A DNA stretch of 64,000 bases, taken from assembly GCA_026874595.1 (NCBI GenBank), contig CM049307.1, positions 4,239,579 to 4,303,578 of the forward strand. Direction: 5' to 3'. Both the position numbers and the translations under genes were made by a program. Positions 39,117 through 50,920 of this stretch are shown piece by piece; position 1 is the stretch's first letter, and each line of letters opens with the position of its first letter. The notes beneath the pieces were generated by a model. It did no database searches. It was not told the origin of the DNA and saw only the letters and a program-made list of their open reading frames with translations. This DNA is from Sipunculus nudus (lineage: Eukaryota; Annelida; Sipuncula; Golfingiida; Sipunculidae).

Positions 39117-39838
39117 TGCTACAACATCTCCCACACTAATTAGCATCAAAGATCCTACAGCATCTCCCACACGTGTTGACATCACAGATCCTACAATATC
39201 TCCGACACGTGTTTGCGTCAAAGATCCTACAATAATTCCCAAACGTGTTAACATCACAGAACATCTCCCACACGTGTTGGCATCAAAGATCCTACAGCAT
39301 CTCCCCCACGTGTTGACATCACAGATCCTACACCATCTCCCACACGTGTTGACACCACAGATCATACAACACCTCCAACATGTGTTGACATCACAGATCC
39401 TACAAAATCCCCACACATGTTGGCATCACAGATATTACAACACCTCCCACACTTGTTGACATCACAGATTCTACAACAACTCCCACACGTTTTGGCATCA
39501 CAGATCCTACAGCACCTCCCACACGTGTTGGCATAACAGATCCTAAACATCTCCCACACGTGTTGACACCACAGATCCTACAACACCTCCTACATGTGTT
39601 GACATCACAGATCCTACAAAATCTCCCACACGTGTTGGCATCACAGATATTACAACACCTCCCACACTTGTTGACATCACAGATCCTACAAAATCTCCCA
39701 CACGTTTTGGCATCACAGATCCTACAGCACCTCCCACACGTGTTGGCATCACAGATCCTACAACATCTCCCACACGTGTTGACATTACATATTCTACAGC
39801 AAATCCCACACGTGTTGGCATCACAGATCCTACAGCAT
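39117..39838 (-). repeat. 36-bp minisatellite, reverse block, copy 2
   Basis: Duplicate of 35,472-36,203 with a small deletion near 39,250. It meets a forward block at a copy of the head-to-head palindrome (39,826-39,849). Confidence 0.93.
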
Positions 39839-39998
39839 GTTGTAGGATCTGTGATGCCAAAACGTGTGGGATTGGCTGTTGGATCTGTGATGCCAACACG
39901 TGTGGGATTTGCTGTTGGATCTGTGATGCCAACACGTGTGGGAGATGTTGTAGGATCTGTGATTTCAACACGTGTGGGGGTGTTGTAGGATCTGCGAT
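39839..39998 (+). repeat. 36-bp minisatellite, short forward block, copy 2
   Basis: Duplicate of 36,204-36,362. Confidence 0.9.
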
Positions 39999-40770
39999 GT
40001 AGTTACGGTTCTCTTTCACACGGCAAATCTTACAGGCCGAACCATAACACAAAACCATAGACACATATTCTTATATTAACACAACAAGAGTTTATGTGCA
40101 AAAATGGTGCTAAATTAATATACAATATTTACAATAACAAATAATCAAAGAATTATTACATAACAAATATTAAACAAAGGCTCTCGAAATTGCTGCAACT
40201 GAATAAATACTTAACTGAAGTCCCAAAACTGAAAAGTTCAACGGAAGATGCTCTGGTCCATAGTAATATAACACAGAAATAAAAGTCCTTCCTCTTCTCA
40301 CAAAAAAAGTTTATTGTTTCTTGTGGGGGAGGACGACATACAAATTAAGAAGTTCCGTTTCCCCGGGGTTTTAAAGTTAACATGAAAAGTTCATAATCGA
40401 GTTCTCGTTGAACAGCGGTAACGAGTCCTTTTATAGGATTCGTTAAAAGCGGTAAAATGCGTCAAAGTGGTTTTATTTCGATGAGGCAGCAAGTCAGCGA
40501 CTGCACTCAATAGTTATCATTGTTATGAAGTCTGAGTACACAATAAAGTCCACAATAGAGCGGGTCCCGTTGCAGGGAAAAAAACAAGTTGATTGTCAAA
40601 AGGGCGAGTTCCGTGCAAGCCAAGCGACAAAAATAACCGTTGATTATCCGGAGGACGACGTTCTAAACTGTAGGGGGCGATCCAGAAGAACAATGTGGGT
40701 GCGAGGTCCACAACACCACGTCGACCATGCAGCAGAGGAAAATTCGTGCGATACAAAGGGGTCCACAACA
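39999..40770 (-). mobile_element. LTR-like block, copy 3
   Basis: 772 bp, nearly identical to the copies at 31,112 and 36,363, again with the TATA-containing segment and the same flanks. Confidence 0.45.
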
Positions 40771-43405
40771 ATGTCAGCACGTGTGGGAGGTGTTGTAGGA
40801 TCTGTGATGCCAACACGTGTGGGAGGTGTTGTAGGAGCTGTGATGCCAACACGTGTGAGGGGGTGTTGTAGGATCTGTGATCCCAACACGTGTGGGAGGT
40901 GTTGTAGGAGCTGTGATGCCAACACGTGTGGGAGGTGTTGTAGGATCTGTGATGCCAACACGTGTGGAAGATGCTGTAGGATCTGTGATGCCAACACGTG
41001 TGGGAGGTGTTGTAGGATCTGTGATGCCAACACGTGTGGGAGGTGTTGTAGGATCTGTGATGCCAACACGCGTGGGAGATGCTGTAGGATCTGTGATGCC
41101 AACACGTGTGGAAGATGCTGTAGGATCTGTGATGCCAACACTTGTGGCAGGTGTTGTAGGATCTGTGATGCCAACAAGTGTGGGAAATGATGTATGATCT
41201 GTGATGCCAACACATGTTGGAGGTGTTCTAGGATCTGTGTTGCAAACACGTGTGGGAGGTGCTGTAGGTTCTGTGATGTCAACACGTGTGACGTGTTGTA
41301 GGATCTGTGATGCCAACACGTGTGGGAGGTGTTGTAGGATCTGTGATGCCAACACGTGTGGAAGATCCTGTAGGATCTGTGATGTCAACATGTGTCGGAG
41401 GTGTTGTAGAATCTGTTATGTCAACACGTGTTGGAGGTGTTGTATGATCTGTGATGCCAACACGTGTGAAGTGTTGTAGGATCTGTGATGCCAACACATG
41501 TGGGAGATTTTGTAGGATCTGTGATGTCAACACGTGTGGGAGGTGTTGTAGGATCTTTGATGTCTACATGTGTGGGAGGTGTTGTAGGATCTTTGATGTC
41601 TACATGTGTGGGAGGTGTTATAGGACCTTTGATGTCTACATGTGTGGGATATATTTTAGGATCTGCAATGCCAACACGTGTGGGAGATGCTGTAGGATCT
41701 GTGATGCCAACATGTGTGGGATTTGCTGTAGGATATGTAATGTCAACACGTGTAAGAGAAGTGGTAGTATCTATGATGCCAACACGTGTGGGAGGTGCTG
41801 TAGGATCTGTGTTGCCAAAACGTGTGGGAGATGTTGTAGGATCTGTGATGTCAACAAGTGTTGGAGGTGTTGTAGGATCTGTGGTCTCAACACGAGTGGG
41901 AGGTGTTGTAGAATCTGTGATGCCAACATGTGTGGGAGGTGTTGTAGGATCTGTGATGTCAACACGTGTTGGAGGTGTTGTAGGATCTGTGATGCCAACA
42001 CATGTGGGAGATGTTGTAGAATCTGTGATGTCAACACGTGTTGGAGGTGTTGTCAACACGTTTGGGAATTGTTGTAGGATCTTTGACGCAAACACGTGTG
42101 GCAGATGTTGTAGGATCTGTGATGTCAACACGTGTGGGAGGTGTTCTATGATATATAATGCCAACACATGTGGGAGATGCTGTAGGATCTGTGATGTCAA
42201 CACGTGTGGGAGGTGTTGTAGGATCTGTGATGCCAACACGCGTGGGAGGTGTTGTAGGATCTGTGATGCCAACACGTGTGGAAGATGCTGTAGGATCTGT
42301 GATTTCAACATGTATCGGAGGTGTTGTAGAATCTGTAATGTCAACACGTGTTGGAGGTGTTGTATGATCTGTAATGCCAACACGTGTGAAGTGTTGTAGG
42401 ATCTGTGATGCTAACACGTGTGGGAGATGTTGTAGGATCTGTGATGTTAGCACGTGTGGGAGATGCTGTAGGATATGTAAGGTCAGCAAGTGTGGGAGGT
42501 GTTGTAGGATCTGTGATGCCAACACATGTGGGAGATGTTGTAGGATCTGTGATGTCAACACGTGTGGTAGATTTTGTAGGATCTGTGATGTCAACACGTG
42601 TGGGAGGTGTTGTAGGATATGTGATGTCTACACGTGTGGGAGATGTTGTAGGATCTGTGATGTTAGCACGTGTGGGAGATGCTGTAGGATCTGTGATGCC
42701 AACACGTGTGGGATTTGCTGTAGAATATGTAATGTCAACACGTGTGGGAGATGTTGTAGGATCTGTGATGCCAACACGTGTGGGAGGTGCTGTAGGATCT
42801 GTGATGCCAAAACGTGTGGGAGATTTTGTTGGATCTGTGATGTCAACAAGTGTGGGAGGTGTTGTAATATCTGTGATGCCAACACGTGTGGGAGATTTTG
42901 TAGGATCTGTGATGTCAACACATGTAGGAGGTGTTGTAGGATCTGTGGTGTCAACACGTGTGGGAGATGTTTAGGATCTGTTATGCCAACACGTGTGGGA
43001 GGTGCTGTAGGATCTGTGATGCCAAAACGTGTGGGAGTTGTTGTAGAATCTGTGATGTCAACAAGTGTGGGAGGTGTTGTAATATCTGTGATGCCAACAT
43101 GTGTGGGGATTTTGTAGGATCTGTGATGTCAACACATGTTGGAGGTGTTGTATGATCTGTGGTGTCAACACGTGTGGGAGATGGTGTAGGATCTGTGATG
43201 TCAACACGTGGGGGAGATGCTGTAGGATCTTTGATGCCAACACGTGTGGGAGATGTTCTGTGATCTGTGATGTCAACACGTTTGGGAATTATTGTAGGAT
43301 CTTTGACGCAAACACGTGTCGGAGATATTGTAGGATCTGTGATGTCAACACGTGTGGGAGATGCTGTAGGATCTTTGATGCTAATTAGTGTGGGAGATGT
43401 TGTAG
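40771..43405 (+). repeat. 36-bp minisatellite, long forward block (about 73 units)
   Basis: The longest block. Its first part follows the unit order of 31,885-33,450 and its last part is the inverse of 35,472-36,203. It therefore looks like the parental array from which the others were cut. It runs directly into the inverted block B'. Confidence 0.94.
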
Positions 43406-43885
43406 CATTTTTTTATTTTTTTTTTATTTTGTTACAAATGTTCACCGGTAGTCTTCTTTGGCCTGACGAGTTCCATATAACGAGGGCAATAAAAAGTATA
43501 AAAGTACGTTTACGGTTAGTATCATATGTTGCTTATTAGAAATATGTAAGCATTTTCATGAAAATATTATGTAATAATTATATTAAGCAAGATACAGAAA
43601 AGGATTATTTTAAAATATTTAAAAAATTCAATTAAATGATCATCCTGCTTCTTATAAGTTCACATAACAGTTTATGGTGACCCCTCTCTCGGCGATTTGC
43701 GGCACCGTTTCCACTCTCTCTTTCAGGGCTTTCAGCTTTTGGACTTTGTCCCACGATACTTCTGTTCAAGAGAACCTGTTCCATATGATCAGCTAAGACC
43801 AAGGCGTCCCGGGTTAAATGAAAAGGAATTAAAGCCCACTACATTAAAGTTACGTATCAATGCGCTGCGCGTCCGCACAACATCG
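43406..43885 (-). repeat. Block B' (inverted copy of block B)
   Basis: Reverse complement of 35,000-35,470, ending at GCGTCCGCACAACA. It is joined to microsatellite DNA on its right where the other copies join arm A'. Confidence 0.9.
43659..43793 (-). pseudogene. GST exon 5 relic, copy 3 (possibly the original)
   Basis: The minus strand encodes the same VSWDKVQKLKALKERVE segment, followed by VPQIAERG. It keeps the Glu codon found in the intact gene (IAEW) where the other two copies have Asp. It lies downstream of, and in the same orientation as, the broken GST exons at 46.1-48.3 kb, so it may be their last exon left in place. Confidence 0.8.
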
Positions 43886-43893
43886 TGTGTTTC

Positions 43894-43910
43894 CGTGTGT
43901 GTGTGTGTGA

Positions 43911-43959
<49 letters not shown>
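43894..43959. repeat. (GT)n then (TA)n microsatellite
   Basis: A short GT run (43,894-43,909) is followed by about 24 TA dinucleotides. Open frames encoding Ile-Tyr runs here are artefacts. Confidence 0.95.
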
Positions 43960-43962
<3 letters not shown>

Positions 43963-43993
43963 GCACCCACCATCCAGCACGTTTCCGTAAATA

Positions 43994-44054
43994 ACTCTGT
44001 ACCTACTGCTACCTACTCTGTACCTACTGCTACCTACTCTGTACCTACTGCTAC
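43994..44054. repeat. 21-bp tandem repeat (about three copies)
   Basis: CTCTGTACCTACTGCTACCTA recurs three times head to tail. It lies next to the TA microsatellite. Confidence 0.9.
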
Positions 44055-45032
44055 ATGGACTAGTTGTACACTGGACCGCACTAAACACTGCACATATAGA
44101 CACAATTTTAATTTTTTCCCTGTGCATGATTTTAGCCGCATGCGCACCTGTAACGGTATTTCTAAAGGACAAATGACTAAAACTTTCTTTCTTTGACCAC
44201 ATTCAGAACACAATTAACTAATATATCTACACAGAGAACGCAATGGTGACAGTGTAGGCTATGAACTCGATATTAATCGGGAAAAATCAAAAATTATATT
44301 TCACTGTTCCGTCATTGAAACCCGAATTGTCAACATGTGCCCTGTAACCTAACTATGAAATGTAATAATGACGGGCACCAGGTATGAGAGCTTTGGTTGA
44401 ACCTGAAGCGGCGAGTATAAATATATCTAGCCAGTCGCTGATATTTGTACATATTTGTACATATTTATCAATATTAATATATATGTGTAGACTGGCCCGG
44501 TCGATGCAATGGTTAAGACTTAATTCCTCAAACTTTTTTTCGCCTCAGTATTGAATTAATTTTTTCTCATCATCGGCGTATTTTGATATTTTATTTCTAA
44601 TACAATTCAGTAATACAACCTTTTTTCTTGTAAACCACTTAAAATGTAGCATTTATTATAGATTTAAATTCATATTCACATAATTTGCATATACACATGT
44701 TTGTACTTAATATCCTGGCCCATTTAATTGAATTATTAACATGTAAACAAGAAGAAATAGGAATAAAACCAAACGTCTGATTAAAGCATATGAGTAACAT
44801 TGGTGTGTGTGCATTGGTACAAACACAAATAGATTTTTATAAATGCACACTATCCACAAAAACTGCACTATACTTCAACATGAATGAAATACAATAATTT
44901 TTTTACCGTATCAAATGTATGATTAGGTTGCAAATAATTAATCCTATATAGAGAGTTTAATATGTTGATGTAAGTGACTCCACACTTCTGTAAATACTGA
45001 TTCTTTTCCTTTGTTTCCTAGAGTTATTTTTT
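44055..45032. other. Gene-free interval
   Basis: AT-rich sequence with short TATTTGTACA duplications near 44,445. No gene or known element is recognised. Confidence 0.6.
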
Positions 45033-45850
45033 TCATTTCCAGCTCATTCTTACATATTTCAAGAATGATGTGAAATGCATTCTTTTATCGGCACATTTAT
45101 GTACATGGATATAATATTTGGCTTGTATAATGAGGTAATTAACATTTAATAATGTTTGGGGGTTTCTATTTCCTTTTAATCCGAAAATAATGTTCTGTAT
45201 GGTCAACAAAATTTTCTCATCTTCATTGATTGAATTGTAAAAACTGCTGAGATACTTCCCAAATATCTTTATAACGTCACAGTTGAAATATCTGTGTTCA
45301 AAATCATCTTTATGTATGTTACAATAATCGCAAAGAGGGTTAGTCGTTATTTTCATTCGATAAAACATTTCTTTAAATGGTATTATACGATGAAGAAATG
45401 GTGAGTGGCAAGCTAATACTAGAATTAAAATCACTCTCCGTTATGCCATAGTTGTGTGACCAATAGACCTGTGCTGTCGCTGTTTCTACTTTACTCTTTA
45501 TTAGGGTATTGTAGAAAACTTTACTTTTACAGCTCAAAATAACATAATAATATAAAGGTGATATTCTAAATCTTAATTCTCTATCACAGTTACTGTAGTC
45601 AAATCTTCACTATTTTTTTATAGATTTCCAACTTCTTTGAATGTTTTTTCATGAGTCTGTGATATTCAATAAAATTTGTTTTTATTCTGTACTTTGTCAT
45701 TAATTGATTCTTTGTTAAGAGATTACCTTTTTTGTCTATTAAGTGGGCGATTTTACGGATACCGGCTTTATACCATTTTTTATCAAATTCCCCAAACTTG
45801 CTCTTGCTGTGTTCATCTCTTAGATCAGGTATACAACCAGCTTGTGGCAA
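45033..45850 (-). pseudogene. Degraded LINE 3' end (Tx1/L1-like ORF2 C-terminus)
   Basis: Read on the minus strand, 45,850-45,599 encodes a segment with FGEFDKKWYKAGIRKIAHL, and 45,434-45,033 encodes CDYCNIHKDDFEHRYFNC. The latter is the C-x2-C...H...C zinc-knuckle-like tail that follows reverse transcriptase in Tx1/L1-type elements. The bridge between them reads on (SKVFYNTLIKSKVETAT, QVYWSHNYG) only with frame changes, so the copy is dead. The reverse transcriptase core is not present. Clade assignment is from motif style only. Confidence 0.75.
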
Positions 45851-45979
45851 TTCATATAACTAATTTACGGCGCTTAGACCGACTATCATCATCTTAATGC
45901 GGAGCTGGCACTGAGTTAGGTCAATCGGTACATAGGATCATGTTATTTTACACTTTTTACCATACATAAATACTAAGGC

Positions 45980-46140
45980 CTGGCAGGGCAAACATGTATG
46001 TACAGATTTATACATATTTTTCATATCTATACATGTAATTATACATGTTTGTTCATATTTATCCATGTGTAAACATGTAGGTACCGATTTATACATAATT
46101 ATACATATTTGTTCATGTTATCATATATTCATATGAATAT
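45980..46140. repeat. Degenerate TATACATGTTTGTTCAT repeat
   Basis: Two imperfect ~75-bp copies built from ATTTATACATA and ACATGTTTGTTCAT motifs. Low complexity, no gene. Confidence 0.6.
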
Positions 46141-46879
46141 ACATACTCCGTCTCCGACAAAGAATCCCTCTCCTACTCCGTTACTAACGAGCAGCTGCTT
46201 CAGCTTATCCAAGACCGGTTAAATAGTCTCCTCCTTATAATATAACGATCTTCTGTAATTCTGCCTATAATTTCTTTTCCATACTTATATATCATTGTTA
46301 ACAAATTGATTTCAAATTACATGAATCTTGATTATCCTTCCCACTCTTGTCAAAAGTAAGAAATTAAGTTAGACTTTTAATTAATTTAGAAATTTCATTA
46401 ACCCATAGAAGTACATAACTATAAACTTAGAGATCATGTTATAAATAAGCAATAATTTGTATAAGCAGAGAAGAAAATATGTGCAAGTTTTGCTTAAATT
46501 ATGGTTACAAAAAATAAAGATTTTTTTCTGAAAAGTTTGCAAACCTTAGTAAACTACATTAAGGAAGTATTCTGCTAGGAATCAGCTAACCCAACACAAA
46601 TATTCAGGAATATTTCACTCACCATATTGTCTGGCTTGAAATCGGTAAATGATAAAAACGCTGAGCGGTCATCACCCCGTCCGCTTCAAGAGCAGGCATT
46701 TGTCCGATAGAAGTTCCTGAAATAGTAACAAGAGGTTCGCAGTGTCTGTTACTAAACAAGCACGGCAAATGGTGACATTTTAAACAAATTTTATTTTTTA
46801 CCATGCTAAAAATGAGCTTTCCTGAAAACAATTTCATTTTCATAAGAAGGGGTTTTTAACTTTTTCCGTTTTGTCTCCA

Positions 46880-47700
46880 TCAGTTTACTTACATTCTAAA
46901 AACAAATCGGTCAAATATTTGACCAATTTGGTTGGTTGAGATGATATTGGTAGATTTTACCAACACACTGGTTATTTCAACCGACTTGTTCGTCATGCAA
47001 TACAAATCAAACCAATTGGTCATTTTGACCAATTTTTATTGGTTGACCATTTGGTTGCAAATATCTATCCCTTTCATTGGCTGGTTTAAAAATAGGTTGA
47101 TTTTACCAACATATTGGTTATTTTTACCAACTGATCAAACCGATTGGTCAGTTTTACATCAGACACAAAAGTGCCCCTGATCATTGCAATTGAAGCAAGC
47201 TTTACTGGCTGAAAGGCAAAACGTCACACTTAAATGCGGGCGGTCGCAGGTTCGATTTCACGATCGGGCGGAATTTGCGTTTCCTCCTTGTAACCCGCAA
47301 AAAGGAACCCAAATCTGAAGAATGGTTTGTAAGAAGAAAACAAATTGAAAAAGGGAGAGAAAGTAGCAGTTCACACGTAAACAAGACAACTGGTCTGACC
47401 GACTGGAATTGGTTGATATGACCTAATTCTTACCTGATTTATAACCAATATGTTCTTTGTTGACCTAAACGAAAGTCTATTGGTTGGGGATAACCCAAGT
47501 ATATTGGTTAAATTGGCCGTTTTGTTAGGTCGTGAAAACCTACATGTACCAAACAGTTTGGTTATTCCATCCAAAATATTGACTCCTATGACCATTGTGT
47601 GTTGGTTACATTTAACAAAAACAAATTGGTTGTATTTGAGTATAAAGAGACGCCAGCATTGGTTAATTCGGGATCTCTCAGGATCGGATCACAACTCATC
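46880..47700. repeat. Region dense in TTGGT/ACCAA motifs
   Basis: TTGGT or its complement occurs dozens of times, often as palindromes (AACCAATTGGT) or hairpins (ATTGGTCA...TGACCAAT). A longer element (GATTTTACCAACA-x-ACTGGTTATTT) occurs near 46,955 and 47,100. The pattern is a decayed tandem repeat of unclear unit, interrupted by a SINE-like piece at 47,170-47,390. Confidence 0.65.
47170..47390 (+). mobile_element. tRNA-derived SINE-like insertion
   Basis: GCGGTCGCAGGTTCGATTTC-type sequence at about 47,240-47,259 contains a good polymerase III B box. GCAAGCTTTACTGGCTG upstream could be the eroded A box. The unrelated body (TTTGCGTTTCCTCCTTG) ends where TTGGT-rich DNA resumes. Confidence 0.42.
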
Positions 47701-48310
<610 letters not shown>

Positions 48311-48511
48311 TTATATGAAGGCATTATGTAATCCAACCTGGATATCGTACAATGTGAAATCTCCGCTATGTGCCGATCTGGAGGTATCTTAAATAGAACA
48401 AATTAAGTAATTAACAGCATATGAAGTAGAAGCAATACCGTCAGGCTTATTAATATTCTTATTAACACGCCCTCAAACTCCCTACACTTTAAAAACGCCC
48501 AGAATCCTATG

Positions 48512-48566
48512 ATATATATATATGCTCTCCCCCTCCATGCCCGCCCCCCCCCCCCCCCCCCCCCAC
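48512..48566. repeat. (TA)n and poly-C tract
   Basis: A short ATATATATAT run is followed by an almost pure run of about 22 C at 48,543-48,565. Homopolymer lengths of this kind are error-prone in assemblies. Confidence 0.85.
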
Positions 48567-48599
48567 AGCCTTTAAAAAACGCTTAAAAGCATATGATTG

Positions 48600-50740
48600 A
48601 TGTATATATTTATTTATTTATCTATAACAACATCTTCCAGGGTAGCCTTTATCAGAATAAAGTTCTGTTTACAGAAGGGCCCTGTAATACATAGATAAAA
48701 CACAATAAAATACAATATTCAATAAGTCCATAAAACTAACATTACATCATACCAACACGGAATATTAAGCGAAAACGCGGTGACGTAAACACATCTAAAG
48801 TTGAAGTACAACTATATGTAGTCGAGTTTCGTTATGAAAAGTATGCAACAGAGAGGCTAAATACATAAAACGAGGTTAAAATACAAATAAAGCACTATAG
48901 AGTACAATCTAAATGAAATGTATACATAAAAGTCTACATAATATGCACATAAGTACGATAAAAAAAATTAGATGACGCTCAAATATTTGTATCATTTAGT
49001 GATACAAGTAGAAAATGAAAGGAAATCATTCTACCTTGGTGTTATAAGCAAGAAAATATGAGCGCCCTAGCCTTTTAAAGCTCTTTAGACTGTTTGCATT
49101 TTTTTTTTAGTTTTGTCGGGAGGCTATTCCATAGAACACTGCCTGCATAAAAGGAAGAGGTTTTTAGGATTTCTGTGCGTGGTTTCGGAAGATTAACATA
49201 AAATTTACTGATAAACGCTGGGGTACGAGTGTTTTACTGATGAACATTACAGGTAAAAGAAAAAATTAGACACGAAAGGGCGAGTCCGTTGATACATTTA
49301 TATGTTAATGTTGATGAAAGATACATGTATCGTTGCTAAATGTTCATCCATCCATTGTCACGGATAATTGCCAAGCTGCTGTGCGAGTGATCATAAATGC
49401 CTGAGATAATTCTAGCTACTCGACCCTGAGCCGCTGAATTGGAAAACGAAATGTACGAGCACGATTTCCACAAACAGTAAGGCCATAATCAATATTTGGT
49501 TGAATGAACGCGTGATAATGTTTTCAAGTTGTTTTAAGGAAAAATTTGCTAATTTGGTGCAGAAGACCTATAACTGAGCATAATTTCTTTATTACTCCTT
49601 TGTCTGATTGTTCAAAGAAAAATGGCGGTCAATTTCAATGCCAAAATGGCGAACTTCTTCAACACTCATTATAATACAATTACCTACACTAATTGATAGG
49701 TTATCATCTGATCTACGTTGTTTGGACACCGAACATCAACACCGAAGCTGATTTTTCGGCATTTATTGAGAGCTTATTATTACGCATCCAATTAACTACT
49801 TGGGAAAGGCCAGTCTGAAGTTTGTTTTGGGCAGTAATAACGTCGGGCCGTTTACATATATCGTGATATCATCGGCATATAGAGCATTTTGCTCCAGAGA
49901 CATTAGCAGGTAAGTCGATCAGATATATTATAAAAAAGTATCGGACCGAGGACGGTGCCTTGAGGTACACCTGTTGTTATAGTTTTACATCCAAAATAAT
50001 ATTTGCGACGGATACAAATTTTTTGCGATCATTTGAATATGAATGAAACCACTTAAGAGAGGCCGTATAAACTCTATATTGTTCTAATTTGTTCAAAAGA
50101 ATACTGTGTGTAAGTGAATCAAGCCCCTTTTAACATCGAGAAAACACGCGGCATTAAGTTTGCCCTGATCAATAATAGAGAGCCAGTTGTCAACTATATG
50201 GTGAAGAGCAGTTTGAGTGGAGTTAATTGACAGGAAAGCGGTTTTTTCTGTTGAGAGGAGATCATGATTCCGTATATAAGAAATAAGAGAAATGTTGACG
50301 TGTTTTTCAAGAATTTTGACAATGTTACATGTTACAGATATAGGTAATTACTTATTTCGTTTAATTTACGCTTTCTTTATATATTGGGACTACTCTAGCG
50401 CATTTAAAGTCATTTGGAACTACTCCAGTAGTAAAAGACTGGTTAAAAATATGCGAAAAAGAAGGAGCGAGAAGATCTTCGGCATCACAAAGTAAAATGC
50501 CAGACATGTTTAATAGGTCAAGCCCAGGTATGTTTTACATTGTTGTAGATAATTAAGAACGGTAAGGCTATTAATTTGTGCAAACTCATAAGTAGAATCA
50601 GAGGGACTGAGTATATGGAATTGCTTTTGGGGCTCTTGGGTAAACGTATTGGATAACTTCTCTCAAATTGAGGTAAAATAATCATCGAGTTCGTCGGCGG
50701 TGAAGCTGACCGTGTTATGCTCGCAGCTATTTTTTTAATT
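48600..50740 (-). pseudogene. Degraded LINE (Jockey/CR1-like) with reverse transcriptase remnants
   Basis: On the minus strand, segments in order are TADELDDYFTSI (near 50,700), AFLSINSTQTALHHIVDNWL (near 50,200), the reverse transcriptase core GVPQGTVLGPILF (about 49,972-49,934), the catalytic ALYADDITIYV (near 49,880), and the C-terminal LWNSLPTK (near 49,130). Frame changes and stops separate them, so it is not functional. The 3' end is a short GATAAATAAATAAATA tail at about 48,610. The endonuclease domain is absent, as usual for 5'-truncated copies. Confidence 0.83.
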
Positions 50741-50759
50741 ACATGTTCAACAGTTTGCC

Positions 50760-50920
50760 AAATTTGTTATATTATAAAATTGTTATATTTTATATATGTA
50801 TATATATTTATACATATTCTAGTATATATATAAACATATATATATATATATTTATATATACATGCATTCGCCATCATCTGTCAAATTCCTAAATACCCCC
50901 CCCCCCCCCCCCACGTGGAA
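50760..50920. repeat. AT-rich low-complexity and poly-C tract
   Basis: TATATA-type sequence (50,770-50,865) is followed by a run of C at 50,898-50,912. Confidence 0.85.

Noticed and set aside
30577-43388. Long Cys-rich or Leu/His-rich repetitive open frames across the 36-bp arrays
   Set aside because: A 36-bp period is divisible by three, so all six frames stay open. The 12-residue repeats (for example GRCCRICDANTC) appear in several frames and both strands of the same DNA.
30640-43405. CRISPR-like look of regularly spaced repeats
   Set aside because: The units are directly adjacent with no unique spacers, and the context is eukaryotic.
43885-44202. Frames rich in Ile-Tyr near the TA microsatellite
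   Set aside because: Translation of a dinucleotide repeat.
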